A DNA stretch of 64,000 nt from Micromonospora terminaliae. GTDB lineage: Bacteria > Actinomycetota > Actinomycetes > Mycobacteriales > Micromonosporaceae. The position numbers were made by a program, and so were the translations under genes. Under the pieces are notes generated by a model. It made no database searches. It saw only the letters and a list, made by a program, of their open reading frames with translations, and had not been told where the DNA came from. The stretch spans positions 4,278,001-4,342,000 of the forward strand of contig NZ_CP045309.1 of the NCBI RefSeq assembly GCF_009671205.1, given 5' to 3'. Shown in pieces: positions 11,674-20,272 of this stretch. Position 1 is the first letter of the stretch, and every line of letters starts with the position of its first letter.

Positions 11674-11690
11674 ATTTCCGAATCGGAAAT
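11674..11690. promoter_or_regulatory. 17-bp palindrome in the ponA promoter (possible operator)
   Basis: ATTTCCGAATCGGAAAT is a palindrome with 8-bp arms around one central base, ending 16 bp before the ponA GTG. It lies just upstream of a TAGCTT hexamer (11695-11700) spaced 6 nt from GTG 11707, which fits a leaderless -10 element. It is markedly A/T-rich for this genome. The binding protein is unknown. Confidence 0.5.
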
Positions 11691-11706
11691 GTCATAGCTT
11701 GACCAC

Positions 11707-13842
11707 GTGAGCAACCGACCCCTTGCCTCCGCTGGTCGTGCCGTGCCTCTCCTCCGCGCCGGGCTCATCGCCGGCATCGTGGTCGCCGCCGCGGCCTATC
11801 CGCTGGCCGCCGTCACCGGCATCGGTGCCAAGGCCACCGCGCACGCAGTGGAGCAGAAGACCAACATCCTCAAGACCGCGCTGCCCGCCGAGACCTCGTA
11901 CGTGTACGCGCCGGACGGCAAGACCGTGCTGACGATGTTCTACGAGGAGTACCGCCAGTACACCAAGATCGAGGACATGTCCCCGAACATCCAGCAGGCG
12001 ATCGTCGCCGCCGAGGACAACCGCTTCTACCAGCACCACGGGGTCGACCCGAAGGGCGTGGCCCGTGCCTTCGTGTCCAACGCCCGATCCGGCGGCGTCT
12101 CCCAGGGCGCCTCGACGATCACCATGCAGTACGTCCGGATGGCCCTGCGGGACAGCGCCCAGACGCCGAAGGAGGTCCAGGAGGCCACCCAGCAGACCAG
12201 CCTGCGCAAGGTCAAGGAGATGCGCATGGCGCTGGACATCGAGAAGCACGTCAGCAAGGAGCAGATCCTCGAGCGCTACCTCAACTCGGCCTACTTCGGC
12301 CACCGGGCGTACGGGATCTACGCGGCCTCGCAGATCTTCTTCTCGAAGACCCCGGCCACCCTCACCCCGGTCGAGGCGGCCACCCTGGCCGGCCTGGTGA
12401 AGTCCCCGTCGGAGTACGACCCGATCACCTCCGACCAGAAGGACGCCACCGCCCGCCGCAACTACGTGCTCGACAACATGGCCCGCCTCGGCTACCTCTC
12501 ACCGGACGCCGTGGCGGCGGCCAAGGCCGAGCCGATCAAGCTGCGGCTCACCAACCCGCCCAACGACTGCGCCTCGCTCCTGGAGAAGTACCGGGGGACC
12601 TGGGGCTTCTACTGCGACTACCTGAAGAACTGGTGGAGTTCGCAGCCCGCGTTCGGGGAGAACCGGCTGGAGCGGATGGACAAGCTGCGCCGGGGTGGCT
12701 ATCGCATCGTGCTCGCCCTCGACCCGAAGATCCAGGAGGCGGCCGAGAAGAACGTGGGCGCAAAGGACGGCACGGGCAGCCCGTTCGCCAACGGGATCGT
12801 GGTCGCCGAGCCGGGCACCGGGCGGATCAAGGCGATGGCGGTGAACCGGACCTACTCGCTCGACCTCAGCGAGAACCCGAACAGCTCCAACCCGGAGGCC
12901 GGCCCGAAGGTCAAGGCGAACTTCCCGAACACCGTGGCGCCGTTGCTCGGCGGGGGAACCCTCCCCGGGTACCAGGCCGGCTCGACGTTCAAGATGTTCA
13001 CGATGCTCGCCGCGCTCAACAACGGGACGAAGCTCTCCGACACCATCAACTCGCCGTACCGCTACCAGTCCAGGGTCTACGACGGGTGGGCGCCGTCGAA
13101 CGCCAGCGGCGCCATGACCGGCGTGCAGACCATGTGGTCCGGCTTCGGCAAGTCGGTGAACACCTTCTTCGTGCAGCTGGAGGAGCAGATCGGCGCGGAG
13201 AAGGGTGTGCGCCTGGCCGAGCAGCTCGGGCTGCGCTGGCGTACCGACGTGGACCGCGAGCACGCCGCGCCGGACAAGGCGAACAAGTGGGGCGCGTTCA
13301 CCCTGGGCGTCTCCGATGCCACCCCGCTGGAGGTGGCCAACGCGTACGCGGCCGTCGCCGCCGACGGGCGGTACTGCGAGGCGATCCCGGTCAACTCGAT
13401 CATGAACCGGGACGGCACGCCGGCCATGTACAAGACCGCCGGCGGGGTGGAGCGCGAGGTTGCCAAGCCGCGCTGCCGCCAGGTGGTCAGCGCCGACGCG
13501 GCCCGGGCGGCCACCGACGCGGCCCGCTGCCCGACGGGTGACACCCCGGCCAAGGGAGGTTGCGGCGGCTGGTCGACCGCGGACAGCGTGCGGGGCACGG
13601 TGGGCCGCCCGGTCGCCGGCAAGACGGGCACCACCGACAGCACCCGGTCCGCCTGGTTCGCCGGCTACACCCCGGAGCTGGCCGCGGCGAGCTTCATCGC
13701 GGACCCGGACAACCCGTTCAACGCGGTGGGTGACGGCTTGTCCCAGGTGCCCGTCAACGCGGTGGCGGAGACCCTGCGCGACGCGCTCAAGGGCCGACCC
13801 GTCCAGCAGTTCACCCCACCGTCCGACCAGATCGTGGGCTGA
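11707..13842 (+). CDS. Class A penicillin-binding protein (bifunctional transglycosylase/transpeptidase)
   Basis: A 711-residue membrane enzyme that polymerises and cross-links peptidoglycan. Order of parts: one N-terminal membrane segment (about 17-36), GT51 domain with AIVAAEDNRFYQHHGVDPKG, QGASTITMQYVRM and EKHVSKEQILERYLN, then the transpeptidase with the SxxK motif GSTFKMF (about residue 424), SxN region KSVNTF, and KTGTTDSTRSAWFAGYTP. The protein lacks a long C-terminal tail. GTG 11707 lies 6 nt after a TAGCTT hexamer and has no ribosome-binding site, so the transcript is probably leaderless. A 17-bp palindrome overlaps the promoter. Confidence 0.93.
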   Translation: MSNRPLASAGRAVPLLRAGLIAGIVVAAAAYPLAAVTGIGAKATAHAVEQKTNILKTALPAETSYVYAPDGKTVLTMFYEEYRQYTKIEDMSPNIQQAIVAAEDNRFYQHHGVDPKGVARAFVSNARSGGVSQGASTITMQYVRMALRDSAQTPKEVQEATQQTSLRKVKEMRMALDIEKHVSKEQILERYLNSAYFGHRAYGIYAASQIFFSKTPATLTPVEAATLAGLVKSPSEYDPITSDQKDATARRNYVLDNMARLGYLSPDAVAAAKAEPIKLRLTNPPNDCASLLEKYRGTWGFYCDYLKNWWSSQPAFGENRLERMDKLRRGGYRIVLALDPKIQEAAEKNVGAKDGTGSPFANGIVVAEPGTGRIKAMAVNRTYSLDLSENPNSSNPEAGPKVKANFPNTVAPLLGGGTLPGYQAGSTFKMFTMLAALNNGTKLSDTINSPYRYQSRVYDGWAPSNASGAMTGVQTMWSGFGKSVNTFFVQLEEQIGAEKGVRLAEQLGLRWRTDVDREHAAPDKANKWGAFTLGVSDATPLEVANAYAAVAADGRYCEAIPVNSIMNRDGTPAMYKTAGGVEREVAKPRCRQVVSADAARAATDAARCPTGDTPAKGGCGGWSTADSVRGTVGRPVAGKTGTTDSTRSAWFAGYTPELAAASFIADPDNPFNAVGDGLSQVPVNAVAETLRDALKGRPVQQFTPPSDQIVG

Positions 13843-13877
13843 CCCACCCTGGACGGCCCGGGGGTGCGCCCGGGCCA

Positions 13878-13937
13878 GTTGATCAAGAGGTTTGCGCGCG
13901 GAATCCTGCGATTCCCGACGCAAACCTCTTGATCAAC
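13878..13937. terminator. Long perfect inverted repeat between convergent genes
   Basis: GTTGATCAAGAGGTTTGCG (13878-13896) is matched exactly by its complement at 13919-13937, a 19-bp stem. The 22-nt loop contains a second stem, GGAATC...GATTCC. It lies between convergent ponA and the acetyltransferase gene and probably ends both transcripts. The length and inner symmetry suggest a dispersed genomic repeat family rather than a simple terminator. Confidence 0.65.
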
Positions 13938-13988
13938 GTCGGGGGTCAGGCGTCCGGGGGGCAGGTGTCCGGGGGCAGGCGTCCGGGG

Positions 13989-14558
13989 TCAGCGGAGGTC
14001 GGCACTCACGAAGGACCAGAGTTCCAGGTCCACCCGGGCGCCGTGGACGAAGCCGGCGTTGCGGAGGAGGCCCTCGTAGCTGAAGCCGGCCTTCTCCGCC
14101 ACGCGCCGGGAGGCGACGTTGCCGGGGGCGACCCGCAGCTCGACGCGCTGGAAGCCGTGCTCCAGGAGCAGTGCGATGGCGACCGCGTCGACCGCCTCGA
14201 CGGCCAGGCCGTAGCCCCGGGCGTGCGGGGCGATCGCGTAGGACACCTCGGTCAGCCGGGCACCCCAGTCGGTGCGGCGGGTCCAGAGACAGCCGACCAC
14301 CCGCCGGTCCTCGCGGCGGACCACCGCCCAGTGGTCGCCGTCGCCGCTGTCCCGGCGCTGCCGGGCCAGCTCGGTGCACCAGGCCCGCCCGTCGATCTGC
14401 CCCGAGGAGTCGGCCAGCGGCAGCCACCGCTGGGTCTGCCGGTCCGCGAACACCTCGTCGACCGCCTCGGCGTCGGCCGCGACGAGCTGGCGTACCTCGG
14501 TGCGCGGGGTGGAGACGGTCAGCGCCGGGAACCGGCGCACCGCCACCTGCCCGATCAC
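13989..14558 (-). CDS. GNAT-family N-acetyltransferase (RimJ/RimL-like)
   Basis: A 189-residue acetyltransferase. The RimJ/L-type layout is visible: an N-terminal strand region VSTPRTEVRQL, then LTEVSYAIAPHARGYGLAVEAVDAV (acetyl-CoA binding loop HARGYG), then the C-terminal RVAPGNVASRRVAEKAGFSYEGLLRN. The acceptor substrate cannot be inferred. GTG 14558 overlaps the cobB stop (GTGA), so it is cotranscribed downstream of cobB although a role in cobalamin synthesis is not suggested by the family. Confidence 0.82.
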   Translation of the reverse strand: MIGQVAVRRFPALTVSTPRTEVRQLVAADAEAVDEVFADRQTQRWLPLADSSGQIDGRAWCTELARQRRDSGDGDHWAVVRREDRRVVGCLWTRRTDWGARLTEVSYAIAPHARGYGLAVEAVDAVAIALLLEHGFQRVELRVAPGNVASRRVAEKAGFSYEGLLRNAGFVHGARVDLELWSFVSADLR

Positions 14559-15919
14559 GCCGGGGCCTCCGCGGGGGCCAGGGCCGCCGCGACGAGCCGG
14601 GCCGCCACGTCCGGGTACGCGGCCCAGTGCGGCACGAGCTGCGAGGCGTGGACGCCCCGCCACACGAAGCCCTCCGGGGCGCCGCCCTCCCAGCGCCAGG
14701 CCGCCCGCTCGCCGGCCCGCGGGGTCAGCACCGCGGCGTGCTGCTTGTGCCCCACCACCGTGGTGCCCGCGCGGGCCACCACGCTGTCACCGGCCGCGGT
14801 CGCCTCCCGGTAGCCGACCACCAGGCCGTCCCGGCTGGCGCCCACGGCGTCGAGCACTCCGCACATCGGCCGGCCGTCGAGCTCTCGGGCCAGCCAGAGC
14901 AGGCCGGCGCCCTCGGCGACGACCGGACGGCCGGTGCGGGCCAGTTCGGCCACCGCGATGCAGAGCCGGCGGTTGGCGGAGAGCTGCTCCGCGTACGTCT
15001 CCGGGAGCCCGCCACCGACGACCAGCGCGCGGGTGCCGGCGGGCAGGGCCTCGTCGCGCAGCGGGTCGAGGGTGACCACCTCGGCGCCGGCGGCGCGCAG
15101 CAGCTCGGCGGTCTCCGGGTGGCTGTAGCTGCCGCCCGGGCCGCCGGCCAGCGCGACGACCGGCCGCTCCCCGGCGGGCGGGCCGGCCGGCTCCGGCGAC
15201 CACGGCGCGGCGGTCAGCTCCGGTGCGGACCGGGCCAGCGCCAGCACCCGGTCCAGGTCGACCGTGGCGGCGACGCCCTCGCCGAGGCGGCGCACGGCCC
15301 GCTCGGCCTCGGCGTCGCGCTGGACCACCGGCACCACGCCGTGCCGGCGGGCAGGCAGCACCGCGGGCAGCTCGTGCCGGCGCAGCGCGCCGTAGACCGG
15401 CACCCCCACGTCGTCGAGCGCCTCGCGCAGCATCGTCTCGTGCCGGGGCGAGGCCACCCGGTTGAGGATCACGCCGCCCAGCCAGAGCTGCTCGTCGTAG
15501 GCACGGAAGCCGTGCACCAGGGCGGCCACCGACTGGCCCATGGCGGCCACGTCGACCACCAGCACCACGGGGCTGCGCAGCGCCGTCGCGACGGCCGCCG
15601 TGGACTCGGTCTCCGGGCGGCCGGCGATCGAGTCGTAGAGCCCCATGGTCCCCTGGACCAGCGCGAACCCGGCCCCGGCGGCGCCGTGCGCGAAGAGCGG
15701 GGCGACCCGCTCCGGACCGACCAGCCGCGGGTCGAGGTTGCGCCCCGGCCGCCCGGCGGCCAGCCCCAGATAGGCGGCGTCCACCTGGTCCGGCCCGATC
15801 TTGAACCCGGCGACGTCGAGCCCCCGGTCGGCGAGGGCCGCGAGCAGGCCGAGCGAGAGGGCACCGGTGCCGTGCCCCGAGGAGGGCGCGCTCAGCACGA
15901 CGCGCGGCACGACGGTCAT
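14555..15919 (-). CDS. cobB: Hydrogenobyrinic acid a,c-diamide synthase (cobyrinate a,c-diamide synthase)
   Basis: A 454-residue glutamine-dependent amidotransferase that amidates the a and c side chains of the corrin ring. The N-terminal P-loop-like region APSSGHGTGALSLGLLAAL and GFKIGPDQVDAAYL belong to the DTB synthetase fold; the C-terminal half is a class I glutamine amidotransferase-like domain (LVVGGGLPETYAEQL). Two tandem ATGs occur at 15922 and 15919; AGGAG lies 6 nt before the second, which I choose. Downstream it overlaps the acetyltransferase gene. Confidence 0.9.
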   Translation of the reverse strand: MTVVPRVVLSAPSSGHGTGALSLGLLAALADRGLDVAGFKIGPDQVDAAYLGLAAGRPGRNLDPRLVGPERVAPLFAHGAAGAGFALVQGTMGLYDSIAGRPETESTAAVATALRSPVVLVVDVAAMGQSVAALVHGFRAYDEQLWLGGVILNRVASPRHETMLREALDDVGVPVYGALRRHELPAVLPARRHGVVPVVQRDAEAERAVRRLGEGVAATVDLDRVLALARSAPELTAAPWSPEPAGPPAGERPVVALAGGPGGSYSHPETAELLRAAGAEVVTLDPLRDEALPAGTRALVVGGGLPETYAEQLSANRRLCIAVAELARTGRPVVAEGAGLLWLARELDGRPMCGVLDAVGASRDGLVVGYREATAAGDSVVARAGTTVVGHKQHAAVLTPRAGERAAWRWEGGAPEGFVWRGVHASQLVPHWAAYPDVAARLVAAALAPAEAPA

Positions 15920-16054
15920 CATCGACTCCTGCTCTGGGGTGGTTTCCGCCCGCGTGACCATACCCGCCCCGACCGACGCGCGGCGGCCGGCGACCGGCCC
16001 GTTCCGGCCCGGCGCGGGCCAGTGGCGCCGCTCATACGGGTAGCCTTGGCCAAC

Positions 16055-16870
16055 GTGTACCGGTTCCTGCTGACCCCGCGCTGGCTCGGCTATCTCGCGC
16101 TGACCCTGGTCGCGGCCGCGGTGATGGTCTTCCTCGGCAACTGGCAGCTGGACCGCTACCGGGGCCGGACGGCGATCAACGAGCGGATCGACGCCGGCGC
16201 CACCATGGCACCCGCCCCGCTGCGGGACGCCCTGCCGGCCCCGACCGGCGGCCCCGGCACCGCCGGCCCGGCCCCGGCCGACCGGCTCACCTGGACCCGG
16301 GTGACCACCACCGGCCGGTACGACAGCGCGAACGTCGTCCTGGTCCGTGGCCGCACCGTCGACAACAAGGTCGGCTTCGAGGTGCTCACCCCGCTGGTCC
16401 TCGCCGACGGCAGCGCCGTGCTGGTCGACCGGGGCTGGATCCCGCCCGTCCCCGGCGGGAACGCGACCACCCAGCCGCCGGTGCCCGCCGCGCCGACCGG
16501 CGAGGTGACCGTCACCGGCCGGCTGGTGGCCAGCGAGAGCGGCGGCGGCGCGGTCGACCGGCGCGACGGCAAGCTGGAGACCCGCCGGATCAGCATCCCC
16601 CGGCTGGCGAAGCAGCTGCCCTATGCGGTGTCCGGCGGCTACGTGCTGCTCGACCAGCAGACACCGGCCGCCGACCCGGCGTTCCAGGCGGTGCCCATCG
16701 GGCACACCAACAACTGGCAGAACTTCGGCTACGTGGTGCAGTGGTGGCTCTTCGCCGGGATGAGCCTGGTCGGCTACGGCTGGGTCGCCCGCCGGGAGGC
16801 GCGGCGGCTGGCCGGCCTCGACGGGCCGCGCGGGCCGGTGGACCGGGCCGCCGAGCCGGCCGCCACCTGA
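16055..16870 (+). CDS. SURF1 family protein (cytochrome c oxidase assembly)
   Basis: A 271-residue protein with the SURF1 topology: one membrane helix at the N-terminus (WLGYLALTLVAAAVMVFLGNW), a large extracytoplasmic domain, and a second helix near the C-terminus (VVQWWLFAGMSLVGYGWVA). The motif LGNWQLDRY and the sequence LVDRGWIPP are family hallmarks. SURF1 proteins assist insertion of haem a into cytochrome c oxidase. GTG 16055 follows a TAGCCT hexamer (16041-16046) by 8 nt with no ribosome-binding site, suggesting a leaderless mRNA. It diverges from cobB and converges with the ligase gene. Confidence 0.88.
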   Translation: MYRFLLTPRWLGYLALTLVAAAVMVFLGNWQLDRYRGRTAINERIDAGATMAPAPLRDALPAPTGGPGTAGPAPADRLTWTRVTTTGRYDSANVVLVRGRTVDNKVGFEVLTPLVLADGSAVLVDRGWIPPVPGGNATTQPPVPAAPTGEVTVTGRLVASESGGGAVDRRDGKLETRRISIPRLAKQLPYAVSGGYVLLDQQTPAADPAFQAVPIGHTNNWQNFGYVVQWWLFAGMSLVGYGWVARREARRLAGLDGPRGPVDRAAEPAAT

Positions 16871-16901
16871 CGCCCGCTCCGCACCGGACCCGGTCGCCGG
16901 G

Positions 16902-18494
16902 TCAGTCGGTGACCCGGCCCGCGTGGATGGCCCGTACCGCGTCGATGGTGTCGGCCTCGGCGGCGGTCTTGTCGTCCCGGTAGCGGATCACCCGGGCGAA
17001 GCGCAGCGCCATCCCGCCCGGGTAGCGGCTGCTGGTCTGCACCCCGTCGAAGGCGATCTCGACCACCTGCTCCGGCCGGACCCGCACCACCCAGTCGCCC
17101 TTCTCCACGGCCAGCCCGAGGAAGCGCTCGGTCTGCCAGCGCAGCAACTCGTCGGTGAGCCCCTTGAACGTCTTGCCGAGCATCACGAACTCGCCGGTGC
17201 GCGGGTCGCGGGCGCCCAGGTGCAGGTTGGAGAGCCAGCCCTGCCGCCGGCCGCTGCCCCACTCGACGGCCAGCACCACGAGGTCGAGAGTGTGCCGGGG
17301 CTTCACCTTGACCCAGGCCGCGCCGCGCCGGCCGGCGTCGTAGGGCGCGGCGGGATCCTTCACCACCACCCCCTCCTGGCCCGCGTCGACCGCCGCCGCG
17401 AAGGCGGCGCCGGCCTGCTCGGCGTCGTCCACCTCCACCCGGCCGACCAGCAGCGTCGGATCGACCACGCGGGCCAGCGCGGCCCACCGCTCCCGGCCGG
17501 GCAGGTCGATCAGGTCCACGCCGTCGAGGTGCAGCAGATCGAAGAAGTACGGCGTCAGCACCGTCTCGTTGGCCCGCTCGGCCGCGGCGAGCACGGCGGG
17601 CGCCACCGGCGTGCGCCCCGTGGTGCTCGCGGTGGTGCGCCGCGCGGCCCGGCTGGAGGTCTCCTGGAACGGCAGCGGGCGGCCCTCGGCGTCCAGCCCG
17701 ATCGCCTCGCCGTCGAGCACCAGCTCCCGGGCGGGGAGCGCGCGGACGGCGGCCACCACCTCGGGCAGCCGCCCGGTGATGTCGTCCAGGCTGCGCGTGA
17801 AGACCGCGATGTCCTGGCCGGACCGGTGCACCTGGATGCGGATGCCGTCGAGCTTCACGTCGACCACGGCCGGGACGCCGGTGGCGGTGAGCGCCTCGTC
17901 GACCGTGGGCGCGCTCTGCGCCAGCATGGGAGCGAGCGGGCGGCCCACCTGGAGGCCGAACCCGGCCAGTGCGGCCGCCCCGCCGGAGAGCGCCGCGACC
18001 GCCACGGCCCGCAGGTCGCCGGCGAGCAGCAGGGCCCGCCGGACGGCCGCCACCGGCACGTCGGCGGCCCGGGCCACCGCCTCGGTGAGCAGGCCGGCCT
18101 GGGCGCCCTGACGCAGCTCGCCCCGGAACAGGCCGACCAGCAGCCGCTGCTCGTCGGCGGTCGCCGCGGCGAAGAGCCGGCCGACCAGCTCGCGGCGCCG
18201 GGCCTGCGAGCCCGCACCGCCGACCGCCGCGATCTCCTCGATCGCCGCGTCGACGCCGCCCACGGTCAGGGTCGGCTCGGCGGCCGGTGGGGGCAGGTCA
18301 CGCAGGCTCGCCCAGCCCACGCCGGTCTGCCGCTGCCGCAGCTCGCCGGCCAGGTAGCCGGCGCCCGCCGGCACCTCGTCGGGGTCGAGTGACCGCAGCG
18401 CGGCGGCCAGCAGCTCCACCTTGGCCCGCCGGCCGCTGGTGGCCCCCACCGCTGCCGACGTGGCCGCCAGCTCAACAAACCGCACGTGCCTCAT
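16902..18494 (-). CDS. lig: ATP-dependent DNA ligase (LigB type)
   Basis: A 530-residue ligase: N-terminal DNA-binding domain (about 1-200), adenylation domain with the nucleotidyl lysine motif VDVKLDGIRIQ (Lys about 214), ELVLDGEAIG, EGVVVKDPAAPYDAG and AWVKVKP, then an OB-fold C-terminus ending in IRYRDDKTAAEADTID. This matches mycobacterial LigB in order and length. It seals nicks with ATP, beside the essential NAD-dependent LigA expected elsewhere. Starts at 18515, 18494 or 18485 are possible; I use the ATG at 18494, where similarity to LigB begins. Confidence 0.92.
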   Translation of the reverse strand: MRHVRFVELAATSAAVGATSGRRAKVELLAAALRSLDPDEVPAGAGYLAGELRQRQTGVGWASLRDLPPPAAEPTLTVGGVDAAIEEIAAVGGAGSQARRRELVGRLFAAATADEQRLLVGLFRGELRQGAQAGLLTEAVARAADVPVAAVRRALLLAGDLRAVAVAALSGGAAALAGFGLQVGRPLAPMLAQSAPTVDEALTATGVPAVVDVKLDGIRIQVHRSGQDIAVFTRSLDDITGRLPEVVAAVRALPARELVLDGEAIGLDAEGRPLPFQETSSRAARRTTASTTGRTPVAPAVLAAAERANETVLTPYFFDLLHLDGVDLIDLPGRERWAALARVVDPTLLVGRVEVDDAEQAGAAFAAAVDAGQEGVVVKDPAAPYDAGRRGAAWVKVKPRHTLDLVVLAVEWGSGRRQGWLSNLHLGARDPRTGEFVMLGKTFKGLTDELLRWQTERFLGLAVEKGDWVVRVRPEQVVEIAFDGVQTSSRYPGGMALRFARVIRYRDDKTAAEADTIDAVRAIHAGRVTD

Positions 18495-18529
18495 CCTGCC
18501 AGCCACCCCCGACACCGGGGCGCGTCCCG

Positions 18530-18582
18530 AGCGATCTTGGAGAGTTGGCGCCCCCCAGGTACGTCAACTCTCCAAGATCGCT
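18530..18582. terminator. 18-bp perfect inverted repeat
   Basis: AGCGATCTTGGAGAGTTG (18530-18547) and its exact complement (18565-18582) flank a 17-nt loop. It follows the stop of the small minus-strand gene at 18599 and precedes the ligase start, so it can end the upstream transcript. No T tract is present. Like the repeat at 13878, it looks like a member of a dispersed repeat class. Confidence 0.6.
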
Positions 18583-18598
18583 GAAGCGGCGGGCCGGC

Positions 18599-18805
18599 TC
18601 AGGCCGAGACGGGCTCCTCGATGCGGAGGCCGCGGGCCCGCACCTCGTCGGCGACGCGGGTGAGCAGCGTGTCGAGCGTGACCAGCACGGCGGAGAGCTC
18701 GCCGAGCTGTTCCTTGAGCGCGTCCTCGGACCACGCGGAGACATCGACGTCCCCCAGAGCACTGACGGCGGCCTGGAGCCGCGACATCTCGTCGTTCGTA
18801 CGCAT
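18599..18805 (-). CDS. Small conserved protein, predicted helical (coiled-coil)
   Basis: A 68-residue acidic protein (MRTNDEMSRLQAAVSALGDV...) that looks fully alpha-helical with leucine-rich heptads and no cysteine or membrane segment. The ATG at 18805 is preceded at 7 nt by TAGCCT, a leaderless -10 arrangement, which supports this start over the ATG at 18856. Function unknown; the helical character suggests a protein-protein contact. Confidence 0.65.
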   Translation of the reverse strand: MRTNDEMSRLQAAVSALGDVDVSAWSEDALKEQLGELSAVLVTLDTLLTRVADEVRARGLRIEEPVSA

Positions 18806-18883
18806 GTTCGAGAGGCTATAACAGCTCACCGCCTGACACACCGCAAACTCCGACATCGGCCCCGAAGTTACGGTTTCGACACC

Positions 18884-20251
18884 TCAGGCCCGCTGCGCGC
18901 CCACCGCGGCGACCTTCGCCAGCAGCAGCGCCTCGGCCGCGCAGACCCGCGCGAACTCGCCCAGGTGCAGGCTCTCGTTCGGCCCGTGCGCCCGGGCGTG
19001 CGGGTCCTCCACGCCGGTCACGAGGATCGCCGCGGCGGGGAACATCTCCTGGAAGGTGGCGATGAACGGGATCGATCCGCCCACGCCGATGTCGACCGGG
19101 TCGGTGCCGTCCCAGGCCTCCCGGAACGCCGCCCGCGCCGCGTCGAACATCGGCCCGGTGGCGTCGATGACGCAGGGCGCGCCGTCGTGCTCGAAGGTCA
19201 CCGTCACCTGGGCGCCCCAGGGGGCGTGCTTCTCCAGGTGCGCGATGAGCGCCGCGTACGCCTGCTTCGGGTCGTCGCCCGGCGCCAGCCGTACGCTCAG
19301 CTTCGCCTTGGCCGCCGGGACCAGCGCGTTCGGCGCCTCCGCGGTGGCCGGTGCGTCCACACCGAGGATCGCGAGAGCCGGCTTGGTCCACAGCCGGTCG
19401 GTGATCCGGCCGGTGCCGAAGAGCTGCGCGCCGTAGATCAGTCCGGCCTCGGCGCGGAACCGGTCCTCCGGGTAGTCGACGACGGCCCCCTCGCGACCGA
19501 CCAGGCCCTCGACGGCCACGTTGCCGGCGTCGTCGTGCAGCGTGGCGAGCAGCTTCACCAGCGTGGTGAGCGCGTCGGGCACCGCGCCGCCGAACATGCC
19601 GCTGTGCACCGCGTGGTCGAGGGTGCGCACCTCCACGAAGCAGTTGACGATGCCGCGCAGCGAGGTGGTCAGCGCGGGCACCCCGATGTCCCAGTTGCCG
19701 GAGTCGGCGATGACGATGACGTCCGACGCCAGCTCCTCGCGGTGCGCGATGAGCAGCTGCTCCAGCGAGTCCGAGCCGTACTCCTCCTCGCCCTCGATGA
19801 AGAGGACCACGCCGACCGGGAGCCGGTCGCCGAACGCGCGCAGCGCCGCGACGTGCGCCATGATGCCGGCCTTGTCATCGGCGGCGCCGCGGCCGTAGAG
19901 GCGGCCGTCCCGCTCCACCGGCTCGAACGGGTCGGACTCCCAGAGCGACAGGTCGCCGACCGGCTGGACGTCGTGGTGGGCGTACAGGAGGACGGTGGGC
20001 GCGCCGGGCGGGGCCGGCTTCGTCCCGATCACCGCGGGCTGGCCGCCGGAGCGCACGATCTTCGTGTCGAGGCCGCAGCCGCGCAGCAGCTCCGCCACCG
20101 CCTCGGCGGAGCGCTCGACGTGCGAGTGGTCGAAGCCCTCGAAGGCGATGCCCGGAATGCGGACGAGTCGCTCGAGGTCGGCACGGACGCCGGGGAGTTC
20201 CCGCTCGACGGCGGCCCGCACCTCGGACTCGGACATGATCGGTGTGGTCAT
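18884..20251 (-). CDS. M20 family dipeptidase / peptidase (ArgE/DapE/ACY1/CPG2 group)
   Basis: A 455-residue cytosolic zinc exopeptidase. Metal-site and catalytic motifs are in order: YAHHDVQPVG (His and catalytic Asp), GRGAADDKAG (bridging Asp), FIEGEEEYGS (catalytic Glu and ligand), ADSGNWDIG, and the C-terminal HARAHGPNESLHLGEF with the last His ligand. Such enzymes (dipeptidase-like M20A) hydrolyse dipeptides. The start at 20251 lies 7 nt from TACGAT on the minus strand, again a leaderless promoter arrangement. Confidence 0.92.
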   Translation of the reverse strand: MTTPIMSESEVRAAVERELPGVRADLERLVRIPGIAFEGFDHSHVERSAEAVAELLRGCGLDTKIVRSGGQPAVIGTKPAPPGAPTVLLYAHHDVQPVGDLSLWESDPFEPVERDGRLYGRGAADDKAGIMAHVAALRAFGDRLPVGVVLFIEGEEEYGSDSLEQLLIAHREELASDVIVIADSGNWDIGVPALTTSLRGIVNCFVEVRTLDHAVHSGMFGGAVPDALTTLVKLLATLHDDAGNVAVEGLVGREGAVVDYPEDRFRAEAGLIYGAQLFGTGRITDRLWTKPALAILGVDAPATAEAPNALVPAAKAKLSVRLAPGDDPKQAYAALIAHLEKHAPWGAQVTVTFEHDGAPCVIDATGPMFDAARAAFREAWDGTDPVDIGVGGSIPFIATFQEMFPAAAILVTGVEDPHARAHGPNESLHLGEFARVCAAEALLLAKVAAVGAQRA

Positions 20252-20272
20252 GACCGGAATCGTATGACGGCC

